From Bacteroidaceae bacterium (lineage in GTDB: Bacteria; Bacteroidota; Bacteroidia; Bacteroidales; Bacteroidaceae), in assembly GCA_016280855.1 (NCBI GenBank), contig JAEEHP010000072.1, positions 1 through 64,000 of the forward strand: 64,000 nucleotides of DNA, given 5' to 3'. Positions 37,318 through 46,759 of this stretch are shown here, piece after piece. The first letter of the stretch is position 1. Every line of letters starts with the position of its first letter. The position numbers were made by a program, and so were the translations under genes. The notes beneath the pieces are model-generated. The model saw only the letters and a program-made list of their open reading frames with translations, made no database searches and was not told the origin of the DNA.

Positions 37318-38007
37318 TTAGAGCTGGACGTAAACGACTTTCTTGGTTTGGAAATACTCTTCCTGGAAGAAGTCGGAGAGGGGCGTGATGAGCTTCTCGC
37401 CGCGGACGGCTGCTGCCTCGTGCTCCAGTTCGCCGCCCTTGAGGGCGATGAGCCCGTTGGGGAGGGCATTGCCGGCATTGGGGTTCTGTGCGATGTGCGG
37501 TCGGCTGATCTTGACCAAGTCGGCCAGCGGCATGACGGCACGGCTGACGACGAAGTCAAAGCGTGCGGGCTGCACGCCTTCAGCAGGAACGGTCTCCTCG
37601 TCGCGCTTGGCCTTTTTCGGACTCTTCGCGTATTTAATCTCCTCGGCACGGGCGTGTTGAGTAGTTACGTTCTGCAGTCCGAGGGCTTCGATGACCTCGT
37701 TGCACACACGAATCTTCTTGCCTATGGAATCGACGAGATGGAAGTGCACTTCGGGAAACATAATCGCCAACGGGATGCCGGGGAAGCCACCGCCGGTGCC
37801 GAGGTCCATCACGCGAGTGCCGGGACGGAAACGGATGATCTCGGCGATGCCCAACGAGTGGAGCACGTGGTGCTCGTAGAGGTTGTCGATATCCTTGCGA
37901 CTGATGACGTTGATCTTGGCGTTCCAGTCGTGGTATAGTGCATCGAGGGCGGCGAAGCGGTCGAGCTGTTCGGCGGTGAGGGTGGGGAAGTAGTGGGAGA
38001 TAATCAT
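37318..38007 (-). CDS. rsmG: 16S rRNA (guanine527-N7)-methyltransferase
   Basis: A 229-residue RsmG. SAM loop MDLGTGGGFPGIPLAIMFPE, then LVDSIGKKIRVCNEV and the late block VVSRAVMPLADL. Between SAM loop and that block there is a lysine-rich insert (YAKSPKKAKRDEETVPAEG) not usual for the family, probably a surface loop. Seven bases separate it from nhaC upstream, so the two share a transcript. Confidence 0.92.
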   Translation of the reverse strand: MIISHYFPTLTAEQLDRFAALDALYHDWNAKINVISRKDIDNLYEHHVLHSLGIAEIIRFRPGTRVMDLGTGGGFPGIPLAIMFPEVHFHLVDSIGKKIRVCNEVIEALGLQNVTTQHARAEEIKYAKSPKKAKRDEETVPAEGVQPARFDFVVSRAVMPLADLVKISRPHIAQNPNAGNALPNGLIALKGGELEHEAAAVRGEKLITPLSDFFQEEYFQTKKVVYVQL

Positions 38008-38014
38008 GACGAGT

Positions 38015-39289
38015 TTAACTGTATTTGCGGGGATAGCGTAAGAGGATCGCGAGGAAGGCGAAGAGGCCCATCGTGAAGGGATAATATAAATAAGGTATAA
38101 TCTGCAAGGGATTGACGGCGGCGAGCGACGAGGCCATCAGCAGCTGTGCGCCGTAGGGAATGATGGATTGTGCGAAGCACGAGAAGGTGTCGAGGATGCT
38201 TGCGCTCTTGCGAGGATCAACGCCGTAGCGGTCGGCGATCTCACGGGCGATGGGGCCGATGGTGAGGATGGCCACGGTGTTGTTGGCCGTGCAGATGTCC
38301 GTGAAGATAACCAATGCACCGATCGTCAGCTGTGCGCCGCGAGGACCATGGACGCGCCGTGTGAGCAGACGTATGATGAGGTCAATGCCGCCGCCGTGGC
38401 GGATGAGGGCGATGAGACCGCCGGCGAGCATCGTGACGATGATGAGCTGGCTCATGCCCGCAATGCCTTCGCCAAGGGCGCTGAACCAACCCAGGAGGTC
38501 GTAGGAACCATAGGCCAGACCGATGATACCGCTCAGGATGATGCCCACGACGAGCACGACCATCACGTCGAGACCCGCGATGGCGGTGATGAGCACGACG
38601 AGGTAAGGCAGCACCTTGAAGATATCGACGTCAGGGACAGATTGAAGGCTGTGGATCTGCGAACCCATGACAACGTATATGAACAGCACGACGACAGCGG
38701 CAGGAACGACAATCATGGAGTTGACGCGGAATTTGTCGCTCATGCGGCAGCCCTGAGTGCGTGTGGCAAGGATGGTCGTGTCGGAGATGAAACTGAGGTT
38801 GTCGCCGAAGAACGCACCGCCGACGACCACCGCCGTGACGAAGGGAACGGAGGCTCCCGTGGCCTCAGCGATACCGGCGGCGATAGGCGTCAGCGCAACG
38901 ACGGTGCCGACGCTCGTGCCAATGCTAAGCGAGATGAAACATGAGGCAAGGAAAAGGCCGGATAACAATAAGTTATCGGGCAATAGTTGAAGCGTCAGTT
39001 GAACCGTAGCATCGATGGCACCCATGGCCTTGGCCGAACTCGCAAAGGCTCCGGCAAGGATGAAGATCCAGACCATTAGCATCACGTCGGGATGGCCGGC
39101 GCCCGTCGAAAACATATCGATGCGTTGGCGAAGGGACAGGTGTGGCGTCGTGGCAATGGCGTACAGGCTCGTGACGAGGAAAGCTACGCTAATGGGGACG
39201 GCGTAGAAATCACCCGCAACGACGCTGACTCCCACGTAAACGATCAGGAAGACGGCTAAGGGACTGAGGGCTAACAAACCCTTGTTCAT
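38015..39289 (-). CDS. nhaC: Na+/H+ antiporter, NhaC family
   Basis: A 424-residue membrane protein with about 11 helices. The conserved core GGAFFGDNLSFISDTTILAT and SIGTSVGTVVALTPIAAGIA identify the family; a second half-repeat holds TDICTANNTVAILTIGPIAREIAD. Exports Na+ in exchange for H+ or acts on organic substrates such as malate/lactate in relatives. Minus-strand TACCTTTG at 39319-39326 is its likely -7 element. Confidence 0.88.
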   Translation of the reverse strand: MNKGLLALSPLAVFLIVYVGVSVVAGDFYAVPISVAFLVTSLYAIATTPHLSLRQRIDMFSTGAGHPDVMLMVWIFILAGAFASSAKAMGAIDATVQLTLQLLPDNLLLSGLFLASCFISLSIGTSVGTVVALTPIAAGIAEATGASVPFVTAVVVGGAFFGDNLSFISDTTILATRTQGCRMSDKFRVNSMIVVPAAVVVLFIYVVMGSQIHSLQSVPDVDIFKVLPYLVVLITAIAGLDVMVVLVVGIILSGIIGLAYGSYDLLGWFSALGEGIAGMSQLIIVTMLAGGLIALIRHGGGIDLIIRLLTRRVHGPRGAQLTIGALVIFTDICTANNTVAILTIGPIAREIADRYGVDPRKSASILDTFSCFAQSIIPYGAQLLMASSLAAVNPLQIIPYLYYPFTMGLFAFLAILLRYPRKYS

Positions 39290-39318
39290 ACGGATTGACG
39301 ATTTGACGGTTCAGGTCG

Positions 39319-39438
39319 CAAAGGTACGCATTTTTAATGAATAAATGATAAATAATAATGATAAATGACAAATAATGGCGCAAAAAGGCAAAAACTTTCA
39401 ACTATCAACGATCAACTATCAACTTTTTATTACCTTTG
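39319..39438. promoter_or_regulatory. Divergent promoters, nhaC (-) and kdgK (+), with heptamer array between
   Basis: Minus-strand TACCTTTG at 39319-39326; plus-strand TACCTTTG at 39431-39438. Five AACTATC-like heptamers (39391-39425) lie directly upstream of the plus-strand -7 element, covering where its -33 should be. Confidence 0.6.
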
Positions 39439-39482
39439 CAGCGAATTTATAATCATTCATTCATCAATCAGGTATTCCATCT

Positions 39483-40502
39483 ATGAAGATTGTTACTTTA
39501 GGCGAGATTATGCTTCGCCTTTCCCCTTCAGGCAACGACAGGTTTATTCAGAGCGAGAGCTTCCGCATCATCCCAGGTGGCGGTGAGGCTAATGTGGCTA
39601 TCTCTCTGGCCAACTACGGTCACGAGGCTTATTTCGTGTCGAAGCTGCCCAAGCATGAGATTGGTCAGATTGCCGTCAACGCGCTGCGCCGCTATGGCGT
39701 TGACACGCGTTATATCGTTCGCGGCGGCGATCGCATCGGTTTGTACTACGCCGAGACTGGTGCCTCGATGCGTCCGTCGAAGGTTATCTACGACCGTGCT
39801 CACAGCGCCATCGCTGAAGCCGAACCTTCGGATTTCGATTTCGACCAGATCATGGAAGGCGCCGACTGGTTCCACTGGAGTGGCATTACCCCTGCCATTA
39901 GCGACAAGGCAGCTGAGCTGACGCGTCTGGCCTGCGAGGCTGCCAAGCGTCACGGTGTCACCGTGAGCGTGGACCTCAACTTCCGCAAGAAACTGTGGAC
40001 GAGCGCAAAAGCCATCTCAATCATGCGCCCCTTGATGCAGTATGTCGATGTTTGCATCGGCAACGAGGAGGATGCAGAACTGTGCCTCGGCTTCAAGCCT
40101 GATGCCGACGTCGAGGGTGGCAAGACCGATGCATCCGGCTACGAAGGCATCTTCCGTCAGATGCGCGAAGAGTTTGGCTTCAAATATGTTGTCAGCACGC
40201 TCCGCGAGAGTTTCTCGGCTACACACAACGGTTGGAAGGCCCTCATCTTCGACGGCAAGGAGTTCTACCAGTCGAAGCGCTACGACATCAGCCCGATCAT
40301 CGACCGCGTCGGTGGTGGCGACAGCTTCTCCGGCGGCTTGATCCACGGCTTGCTGACGAAGGCCACGCAGGGCGAGGCGCTCGAGTTTGCCGTAGCAGCC
40401 AGCGCTTTGAAGCACACCATCAACGGAGATTTCAACCTCGTCAGCGTCGAGGAAGTGGAATCCCTGGCTGGCGGCAACGCCAGCGGTCGCGTGCAACGAT
40501 AA
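39483..40502 (+). CDS. kdgK: 2-dehydro-3-deoxygluconokinase (PfkB family)
   Basis: A 339-residue ribokinase-fold kinase making KDPG from KDG. N-terminal VTLGEIMLRLSPSGNDRFIQ and GGGEANVAISLANYG, and the C-terminal anion hole RVGGGDSFSGGLIHGLL with catalytic Asp. Together with the aldolase 46 bp downstream it forms the lower Entner-Doudoroff branch used for uronates from pectin and similar glycans. Confidence 0.9.
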   Translation: MKIVTLGEIMLRLSPSGNDRFIQSESFRIIPGGGEANVAISLANYGHEAYFVSKLPKHEIGQIAVNALRRYGVDTRYIVRGGDRIGLYYAETGASMRPSKVIYDRAHSAIAEAEPSDFDFDQIMEGADWFHWSGITPAISDKAAELTRLACEAAKRHGVTVSVDLNFRKKLWTSAKAISIMRPLMQYVDVCIGNEEDAELCLGFKPDADVEGGKTDASGYEGIFRQMREEFGFKYVVSTLRESFSATHNGWKALIFDGKEFYQSKRYDISPIIDRVGGGDSFSGGLIHGLLTKATQGEALEFAVAASALKHTINGDFNLVSVEEVESLAGGNASGRVQR

Positions 40503-40505
40503 CTT

Positions 40506-40545
40506 AATTGGACAATTGTCTAATAGTCAAATTACCAAATAGAAT
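40506..40545 (+). repeat. Degenerate octamer array (AATTGGAC-like)
   Basis: Five 8-bp units beginning AATT or AATA tile the kdgK-eda gap from three bases after the stop to three bases before the ATG. Confidence 0.6.
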
Positions 40546-40548
40546 CAG

Positions 40549-41214
40549 ATGGCTCGTTTTGATAAGTTAGCTGTTCTCAGCAAGATTAAGGAGGCACCGA
40601 TGGTGCCAGTGTTCTACCACAAGGATGCCGAGGTCGCCAAGCAGGTCATCAAGGCTTGCTACGATGGCGGTGTGCGCGCCTTCGAGTTCACGAATCGTGG
40701 CGACTTCGCGCAGGAGGTGTTTGCCGAATGTGTGAAATTTGCCGCCAAGGAATGTCCGGAACTGGCGTTGGGCATCGGCAGCGTCGTTGATGCACCCACG
40801 GCTGCAATGTATTTGCAGCTCGGCGCCTGCTTCGTCGTCGGTCCGCTGTTCAATCCCGAAATCGCGCCTGTCTGCAACCGTCGTCTCGTGCCTTACTGCC
40901 CCGGTTGCGGCAGCGTCAGCGAGATCGGCAAAGCTCAGGAGCTGGGCTGCGACCTGACCAAACTCTTCCCCGGCGATGTCTATGGACCTAACATGGTGAA
41001 AGGTCTGATGGCTCCAATGCCTTGGTCGAAGGTGATGGTCACGGGTGGCGTTTCGCCCGATGCCGAAAACCTGCGCGCCTGGTTCAAGGCTGGCGTCTTC
41101 TGCGTCGGTATGGGGTCGAAACTGTTCCCGAAGGAGAAAGTTGCCGCCGAGGATTGGCAGTACGTGACCGACAAATGCCGCGAGTGCCTTGACATCATAG
41201 CCTCCTGTAGATAA
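40549..41214 (+). CDS. eda: KDPG / 4-hydroxy-2-oxoglutarate aldolase
   Basis: A 221-residue class I aldolase splitting KDPG to pyruvate and glyceraldehyde-3-phosphate. The substrate Glu is in [11 protein letters not shown], the middle barrel strands read [20 protein letters not shown], and the Schiff-base Lys is in [12 protein letters not shown]. Directly downstream of kdgK and functionally its partner. Confidence 0.9.
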   Translation: MARFDKLAVLSKIKEAPMVPVFYHKDAEVAKQVIKACYDGGVRAFEFTNRGDFAQEVFAECVKFAAKECPELALGIGSVVDAPTAAMYLQLGACFVVGPLFNPEIAPVCNRRLVPYCPGCGSVSEIGKAQELGCDLTKLFPGDVYGPNMVKGLMAPMPWSKVMVTGGVSPDAENLRAWFKAGVFCVGMGSKLFPKEKVAAEDWQYVTDKCRECLDIIASCR

Positions 41215-41221
41215 TCCGTTC

Positions 41222-43009
41222 ATGCGCCGGTTGTTAGCTCTTCTCCTGCTGCCGTTGGTGGCTGTCGGCCCGATGTTTGCGCAAAGCGACTTGTGGCTTG
41301 ATGGCGAACCTTTGGCACACGGCATAGAGCGCACGGTCTTGATGCCCCCGTCGCTGCGTGAACTGATTCGCGGGCGTTCGTTGGCGTTCCGTCCGTCTTC
41401 CAACCGTCAAAGTTCCTCTCAGGCACGGCTTGTTCGGCGGTCGTTGGAAGGGAACTCAGCGCCCATCCAGCCTGTTGCTCCGCTGCTGTCGTCGATTCGC
41501 GACCAGGAGGCTCCGTACAACCTGCTGTGTCCTCGATGGACTTATGACGACGGCACGGTGAGCGAAGAGCGCTGCCTATCAGGCTGTGTGGCCACCTGCA
41601 TCGAGCAAATCATGGCATACTATCGTTATCCCGAAGCGTTGCTCGATACGCTGCACGGCTGGAAGACAGACAACTATATTATCGACGACCTAATGCCCGG
41701 TACTCGCTTCGACTGGGACAACTATCTTCTCGACTATCGCCAAGGGTGGAACGAAGATCAGGGCAGTGCCATCGCTTTGGTGTCGCTGGCGTGTGGCATG
41801 GCTGTGAGGATGAACTACGGGCTTCATTCTTCGGGTGCCAACACCTACAATGCCGTGGAGCCCCTGAAGCGAGCTTTCGGCTACGGAATGGTGCGCTGCA
41901 CCGATCGCGTGTTCTACACCCCCGAGCGCTGGCACGCGCTGATTCAGAACGAATTGCGCAGTGGCCGCCCCGTGGCCTACACGGGTCATAATATGGAACT
42001 CAGCGGTCACGCTTTCAACATCGATGGCGTTGATGCTCGCGGGTATTATCATGTCAACTGGGGCTATAATGGCAACTACGATGGTTGGTATGACCTCGAC
42101 TGGCTGACTCCCTGGGAACCTTACGACGACGACACCACGGGTGTTCCCGAAGGGTTCTTTTGCAATCAGTCGTTGCTCATGATGCATCCTTCGCCTGATG
42201 TGGAGCCGCTTGCTTTGGACACGATGAGCCTTGATGCCTTGGGCGTTCAGCTTCAAGACGTTACGTTCCTTCGCGAGCCCGACCTTCAGGGCTTCGTCCC
42301 TGCTGACTTCCATTTCCTGAACACCGGCGACCAGACCGTCACCTACACCTACGAGGTGATGACCTATCTGCCCACCGACACGGCCGTCTTCTATCAGGCC
42401 GATTACGTTGGACTTTCTGCCCTCACCCTCCAGCCTCATGAGTCGCGCTCGCAGCGCGTCTATCTTCGGTTCACGGAGAAGGGCGACCGCCTGCTGGGCA
42501 TCTCTCATGACGATGAAACGATTCCTTTCACGATGCCCGTGACGATTGGTCAGGGCAAGCCACCAAGGCTGGAGTGGGGTAGTGCGACGGTCGAGGTGAA
42601 GCCGACAGACGGAGGTGAATATGAGGCCACGATCTCGGTGCCCGTAGCCAACCGTGCCACTTCGGGCTTCGCTGGTTCTTTGGTCACTTTGTCGTTGGCT
42701 CCCGATGGTCAGGAGGAAGATCTCCGTCATTGGTGGGTGGTCGATTTGGCCGGCGGCGCGGAGGAAGTGCGAACGGTCACCTTTCGTCATCTGCAGCCCG
42801 AGACGCGCTATCATTTCTTATTACGCTGTCCTTGGGTCGTAAAGGCCGAGGCCGATTTCTGGACAAGCATCCCGGTCGGCATCGACAATCGCGCTTCCGA
42901 AGCCGGCTCATCGGTTATGTATCCCGCCTTTGACCTGTCCGGCCGTCCGGCTCAACGAAGCACCCGTGGTATCATCATTCAAAACGGAAAGAAATGGAAT
43001 CTGCGATAA
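41222..43009 (+). CDS. C10 family cysteine protease (streptopain-like), secreted
   Basis: A 595-residue protein. Signal peptide MRRLLALLLLPLVAVGPMFAQ, propeptide (about 22-95), then a mature C10 domain with catalytic Cys in CLSGCVATCIEQIMAYYRYP and His in GHAFNIDGVDARGYYHVNWG. Residues about 320-560 are beta-sandwich modules. The tail FDLSGRPAQRSTRGIIIQNG matches the tail of the GH2 enzyme and resembles short type IX sorting tails. Starts eight bases after eda but is functionally unrelated; its 3' end overlaps the HD gene by 16 bases. Confidence 0.87.
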   Translation: MRRLLALLLLPLVAVGPMFAQSDLWLDGEPLAHGIERTVLMPPSLRELIRGRSLAFRPSSNRQSSSQARLVRRSLEGNSAPIQPVAPLLSSIRDQEAPYNLLCPRWTYDDGTVSEERCLSGCVATCIEQIMAYYRYPEALLDTLHGWKTDNYIIDDLMPGTRFDWDNYLLDYRQGWNEDQGSAIALVSLACGMAVRMNYGLHSSGANTYNAVEPLKRAFGYGMVRCTDRVFYTPERWHALIQNELRSGRPVAYTGHNMELSGHAFNIDGVDARGYYHVNWGYNGNYDGWYDLDWLTPWEPYDDDTTGVPEGFFCNQSLLMMHPSPDVEPLALDTMSLDALGVQLQDVTFLREPDLQGFVPADFHFLNTGDQTVTYTYEVMTYLPTDTAVFYQADYVGLSALTLQPHESRSQRVYLRFTEKGDRLLGISHDDETIPFTMPVTIGQGKPPRLEWGSATVEVKPTDGGEYEATISVPVANRATSGFAGSLVTLSLAPDGQEEDLRHWWVVDLAGGAEEVRTVTFRHLQPETRYHFLLRCPWVVKAEADFWTSIPVGIDNRASEAGSSVMYPAFDLSGRPAQRSTRGIIIQNGKKWNLR

Positions 43010-43563
43010 CCTCTTCCGATCCTTCATGCTGGCTGGCTGTTGTCGATAAGTACTACGCCGACAACGAACCGTTGCGTCACATACTCCTGACCCACAGCTG
43101 CAGCGTTGCTGATTTCGCGCTTGACGTAGCTCGTCGTCATCCCGAGTTTTGTCTTGATCTGCGTTTCCTCGAGGAAGCCGCAATGCTCCATGACATCGGT
43201 ATTTTCCTCACCGATGCTCCTGGCATTCAGTGTTTTGGCCATGAGCCATACATCCGTCATGGTCTTCTTGGCGCCGAACTGTTGCGCCGCGAGGGACTTC
43301 CCCTTCATGCCCGTGTCGCCGAGCGCCACACTGGCACTGGTCTGACCGCCGAGGCCATCGTCAGCCAGCAATTACCGCTGCCCGTCCGCGATTACCTCCC
43401 CGAGACTTTAGAGGAACAGATCATCTGCTACGCCGACAAGTTTTTCTCAAAGACACACCTCGAGCGAACCCGTACGCCGGAGCAAGTTTTGCGCAGTTTG
43501 GAGAAGTTCGGCGACGAGAGCGTACAGCGCATGAAGGCTTGGTTGGAGCGCTTTGCGGACTGA
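42994..43563 (+). CDS. HD domain phosphohydrolase
   Basis: A 189-residue HD-family protein: His in LTHSCSVADFALDVARRH, the HD pair in EAAMLHDIGIFLTD, later RHGLLGAELLRREGL and ICYADKFFSKT. Such single-domain proteins hydrolyse nucleotides or phosphate esters; substrate unknown. Start overlaps the protease gene by 16 bases, so it is probably translated by coupling. Confidence 0.8.
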   Translation: MESAITSSDPSCWLAVVDKYYADNEPLRHILLTHSCSVADFALDVARRHPEFCLDLRFLEEAAMLHDIGIFLTDAPGIQCFGHEPYIRHGLLGAELLRREGLPLHARVAERHTGTGLTAEAIVSQQLPLPVRDYLPETLEEQIICYADKFFSKTHLERTRTPEQVLRSLEKFGDESVQRMKAWLERFAD

Positions 43564-43622
43564 CCCTACATGCGCCCCGAATCCTAAAATCTGTGCAAAA
43601 GGCGCAAATAACCCTTAAATTA

Positions 43623-43654
43623 TTTGTTTATGCGCGCGAGTTAGTGTACTTTTG
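43623..43654 (+). promoter_or_regulatory. Promoter of lptD
   Basis: TTTG at 43623-43626 and TACTTTTG at 43647-43654, 24 bp apart start to start. The TTG inside the -7 element (43652) is in frame with lptD but cannot be its start. Confidence 0.65.
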
Positions 43655-43693
43655 CACGAGATTTCGCGCAAGGTGCGCCATTCTTACTTAGAA

Positions 43694-46600
43694 GTGAATC
43701 GACATTTAACCCTTAGATGGCTCATTGCCAGCATACTCGCCATCCTCGTTGCCGCCTGTTCCACGACAGCTCCGCGTAGCGAGCGTTCTGCTGTTTCTGC
43801 ACAAGGCAGCGTACGGCTTGACACCACCGGGCGCCTCGGGCAGCCCGTCGATTCCCTCGTTCCAGCCACCACGATCGGCGACACGGCGCTGACGGATGCC
43901 GTCGCCGAAGCCGTTGCTGCCGTGATTCCCTCGTCCGACACGCTCGTGGCGATCATCGACTCCACGTTGACCAAGCTCGACAGCCTTGGCGTTGTGGACT
44001 CCCTTTCGTTGAGCAAGCTGTCGAATGCCTTGCAGCATGACACGCTAAGTATGGATTCGCTGGCCGAGCGCATCCTCAACGATTCCACACGATTCCTGAT
44101 CGTCCGTGGCGACACCGTCTATCTCGGCCGCTCGGGTCACACGGGAGTTGACACCTTGAAGATCGATTCCTCGAAGCAGAGCAAGAACGCGTTGGATGCG
44201 CCCGTGGATTTCAAGGCCAAGGACTCCATCACCTTTGACTATCTCCTCAATCGTGTCAATTTCTACGGCGACGCCAAGGTGAACTACCAGAACCTGGAAC
44301 TCTCGTCTAACCTCATCTCCATGAGCGTGGACAGCAGTATCGTTCATGCTTACGGCACGCGCGATTCCTTGGGTAATATGGTCGTTCCGCCCACGTTCAA
44401 GCAAGGCGAAGACACCTATGAGCCCGATGATATAGCCTATAACTTCAAGACGCGTAAGGCTTTCATCCATAACGTATTCACCGAGCAGGGCGAGGGCTAC
44501 ATGACCAGTCAGGAGAGCAAGCGTGACTCGGCGGGTACGATGTATGTCGCTCATGCCAAGTACACGACCTGCGATGCCAAGCATCCTCACTTCTACCTTG
44601 CCCTTTCCCGTGCCAAGGTGCGACCCGGCAAAGATGTGGTTTTCGGTCCCGCTTACCTCGTCGTTGAGGACGTGCCGCTGCCTTTGGCCATCCCCTACGG
44701 CTTCTTCCCCTTCTCCAACACCTATTCCAGCGGTATCATCATGCCGACCTATGGCGACGAATCGACGCGCGGCTTCTACCTTCGCGACGGCGGTTACTAT
44801 CTGGCCATCAGCGACCGCGTCGATTTAAAACTCTTAGGCGAGATCTACACGAAAGGTTCGTGGGGCATTTCGGCACAGAGCACTTACAAGAAGCGCTACC
44901 GTTTCAGCGGTTCGGTCAATTTCGCCTTCCAGAACACGGTCGAGGGTGAGCGTAATATGCCCGACTACTCCGTTTCGAGGAGCTTCAAGTTCCAATGGAG
45001 CCATCGTCAGGATTCCAAGGCCAATCCGGCGCAGAGCTTCTCCGCCAGCGTCAATTTCGCCACGTCGAGCTTCGAGCAGAACAATATCAATTCGCGCTAC
45101 AATCCGCAGGCTCGCAGCCAAAGCACCCGTACGTCCTCCATCTCCTACAGCCGTTCGTTTGCCGACATCGGTCTAACGATTTCCGCCACGATGAACCTGT
45201 CGCAGAACGTGCGCGATTCCAGCATCTCGATGACGCTGCCCTCGCTCAATATCTCTCTTGCCCGCTTCAATCCCTTCAAGCGCAAGAAGAAAGTAGGTGC
45301 CGAACGATGGTACGAGAAGATAGCGATGAGCTACACCGGAACGTTCTCCAACAGTATCGCCACCAAGGAGGACAAACTCCTCAAGTCCAATTTCATCAAG
45401 GACTGGAAGAATGGTATGCGCCATCAGATTCCCGTCAACGCCTCATTCAGCGTCCTTAATTACATTAATGTGACGCCCTCGTTCACCTTCACCGATCGTA
45501 TGTACACCCACAAGGTCAACCGTTCGTGGAACGAGAGTGCCCAGAAGGAAAGGGCCGACACGACCTATGGCTTCTATAACGTATATGATTTCAATTTCTC
45601 GCTCTCGGCGTCAACGAAACTCTACGGCACCTATACGCCGCTGATTGGCAAGAAGATCATGGCCATTCGCCATGTCCTCACGCCGACCATCAGCCTCTCC
45701 TATGCCCCCGACTTCGGCGCTTCGGGGTTCGGCTTCTACGACACGTATGTCAAGACCGACAAGGACGGCAACGTCAGCACCGTATCCTATTCTCCCTTCC
45801 AAGGTCAGCTCTACGGCGTGCCGGGAAAGGGAATGAATGGTAGTATCAACATCGACATAGGCAATAACCTCGAGATGAAGCTGCGCACCGCCAACGACTC
45901 CACCAAGAAGGTGAGCCTCATCGACGAGCTTGGTGCATCTATGTCCTATAATATGGCAGCTAAGGAGAAACCGCTCTCCGACCTGAATATGCGTATTCGC
46001 CTCAAACTCACCAAGAGCTACACCTTCTCGCTCAATGCCCAGTTTGCCACCTATGCCTACGAGTTCAACGAGAATGGAGGTGTCTATGTGGGCAATCGCA
46101 CCGAGTACAGCTACGGCCGCTTCGGACGTTTCCAAGGCATGAGTCAGAACCTCTCCTACACCCTTAACAACCAGACGTTCAAGAAACTCTGGGATAAGAT
46201 TACGGGCAAGAACAAGGAGAAGGAGCAGACCGCCGAAGAGAACAGTGAAGACGAAGAGGAGGAGGAGACCGACATCAACGAATCCAATATGGACCCCGAA
46301 CTCACGAAGGGGCAGCGGGGCGCTAAGAGTGGGCAGGGCTCGCTCGACGACGACGGCTATGTCAAGTTCCAGCTGCCGTGGTCCGTTTCCCTCTCCTATG
46401 GTATTTCCATGCGCGAGAACACCTCTGCCGAGATCAACCCCAAGCGAATGCGCTATCCCTTCCAGTTGACCCACACGCTCAACTTCTCGGGCAACATCCA
46501 GATTGCCTCCGGATGGAATATCTCGTGGTCGTCGGGCTACGACTTCAATTTCCACAAGCTCTCGATGACCACCGCCTCCCTCTCGCGCGACCTCCATTGC

Positions 46601-46738
46601 TTCAATATGTCGTGCAGCGTGGTCATCTCGCCCTATACCTCCTACAACTTCACTTTCCAGGCCAACGCCTCGACCCTGGCTGATGCCCTGCGATGGAAGA
46701 AGAGCAGCGGTTACACCAACTCCATTCAATGGTATTAA
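43694..46738 (+). CDS. lptD: LPS-assembly protein LptD (OstA family)
   Basis: About 1,014 residues, larger than E. coli LptD (784). Residues after about 160 hold the OstA/LptA-like jelly roll (ITFDYLLNRVNFYGDAKVNY), followed by LPS-export barrel text (DVPLPLAIPYGFFPFSNTYS, SGIIMPTYGDESTRGFYLRD). An acidic charged loop (EEEEETDINESNMDPE) sits near 860. The N-terminus reads LTLRWLIASILAILVAAC, a lipobox-like signal, unusual for LptD. Start codon uncertain: no ATG is available between promoter and signal; GTG 43694 is preferred, GTG 43673 possible. Delivers LPS to the outer-membrane surface with LptE. Confidence 0.82.
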   Translation: MNRHLTLRWLIASILAILVAACSTTAPRSERSAVSAQGSVRLDTTGRLGQPVDSLVPATTIGDTALTDAVAEAVAAVIPSSDTLVAIIDSTLTKLDSLGVVDSLSLSKLSNALQHDTLSMDSLAERILNDSTRFLIVRGDTVYLGRSGHTGVDTLKIDSSKQSKNALDAPVDFKAKDSITFDYLLNRVNFYGDAKVNYQNLELSSNLISMSVDSSIVHAYGTRDSLGNMVVPPTFKQGEDTYEPDDIAYNFKTRKAFIHNVFTEQGEGYMTSQESKRDSAGTMYVAHAKYTTCDAKHPHFYLALSRAKVRPGKDVVFGPAYLVVEDVPLPLAIPYGFFPFSNTYSSGIIMPTYGDESTRGFYLRDGGYYLAISDRVDLKLLGEIYTKGSWGISAQSTYKKRYRFSGSVNFAFQNTVEGERNMPDYSVSRSFKFQWSHRQDSKANPAQSFSASVNFATSSFEQNNINSRYNPQARSQSTRTSSISYSRSFADIGLTISATMNLSQNVRDSSISMTLPSLNISLARFNPFKRKKKVGAERWYEKIAMSYTGTFSNSIATKEDKLLKSNFIKDWKNGMRHQIPVNASFSVLNYINVTPSFTFTDRMYTHKVNRSWNESAQKERADTTYGFYNVYDFNFSLSASTKLYGTYTPLIGKKIMAIRHVLTPTISLSYAPDFGASGFGFYDTYVKTDKDGNVSTVSYSPFQGQLYGVPGKGMNGSINIDIGNNLEMKLRTANDSTKKVSLIDELGASMSYNMAAKEKPLSDLNMRIRLKLTKSYTFSLNAQFATYAYEFNENGGVYVGNRTEYSYGRFGRFQGMSQNLSYTLNNQTFKKLWDKITGKNKEKEQTAEENSEDEEEEETDINESNMDPELTKGQRGAKSGQGSLDDDGYVKFQLPWSVSLSYGISMRENTSAEINPKRMRYPFQLTHTLNFSGNIQIASGWNISWSSGYDFNFHKLSMTTASLSRDLHCFNMSCSVVISPYTSYNFTFQANASTLADALRWKKSSGYTNSIQWY

Positions 46739-46759
46739 CGCATTAACACATATATGATT

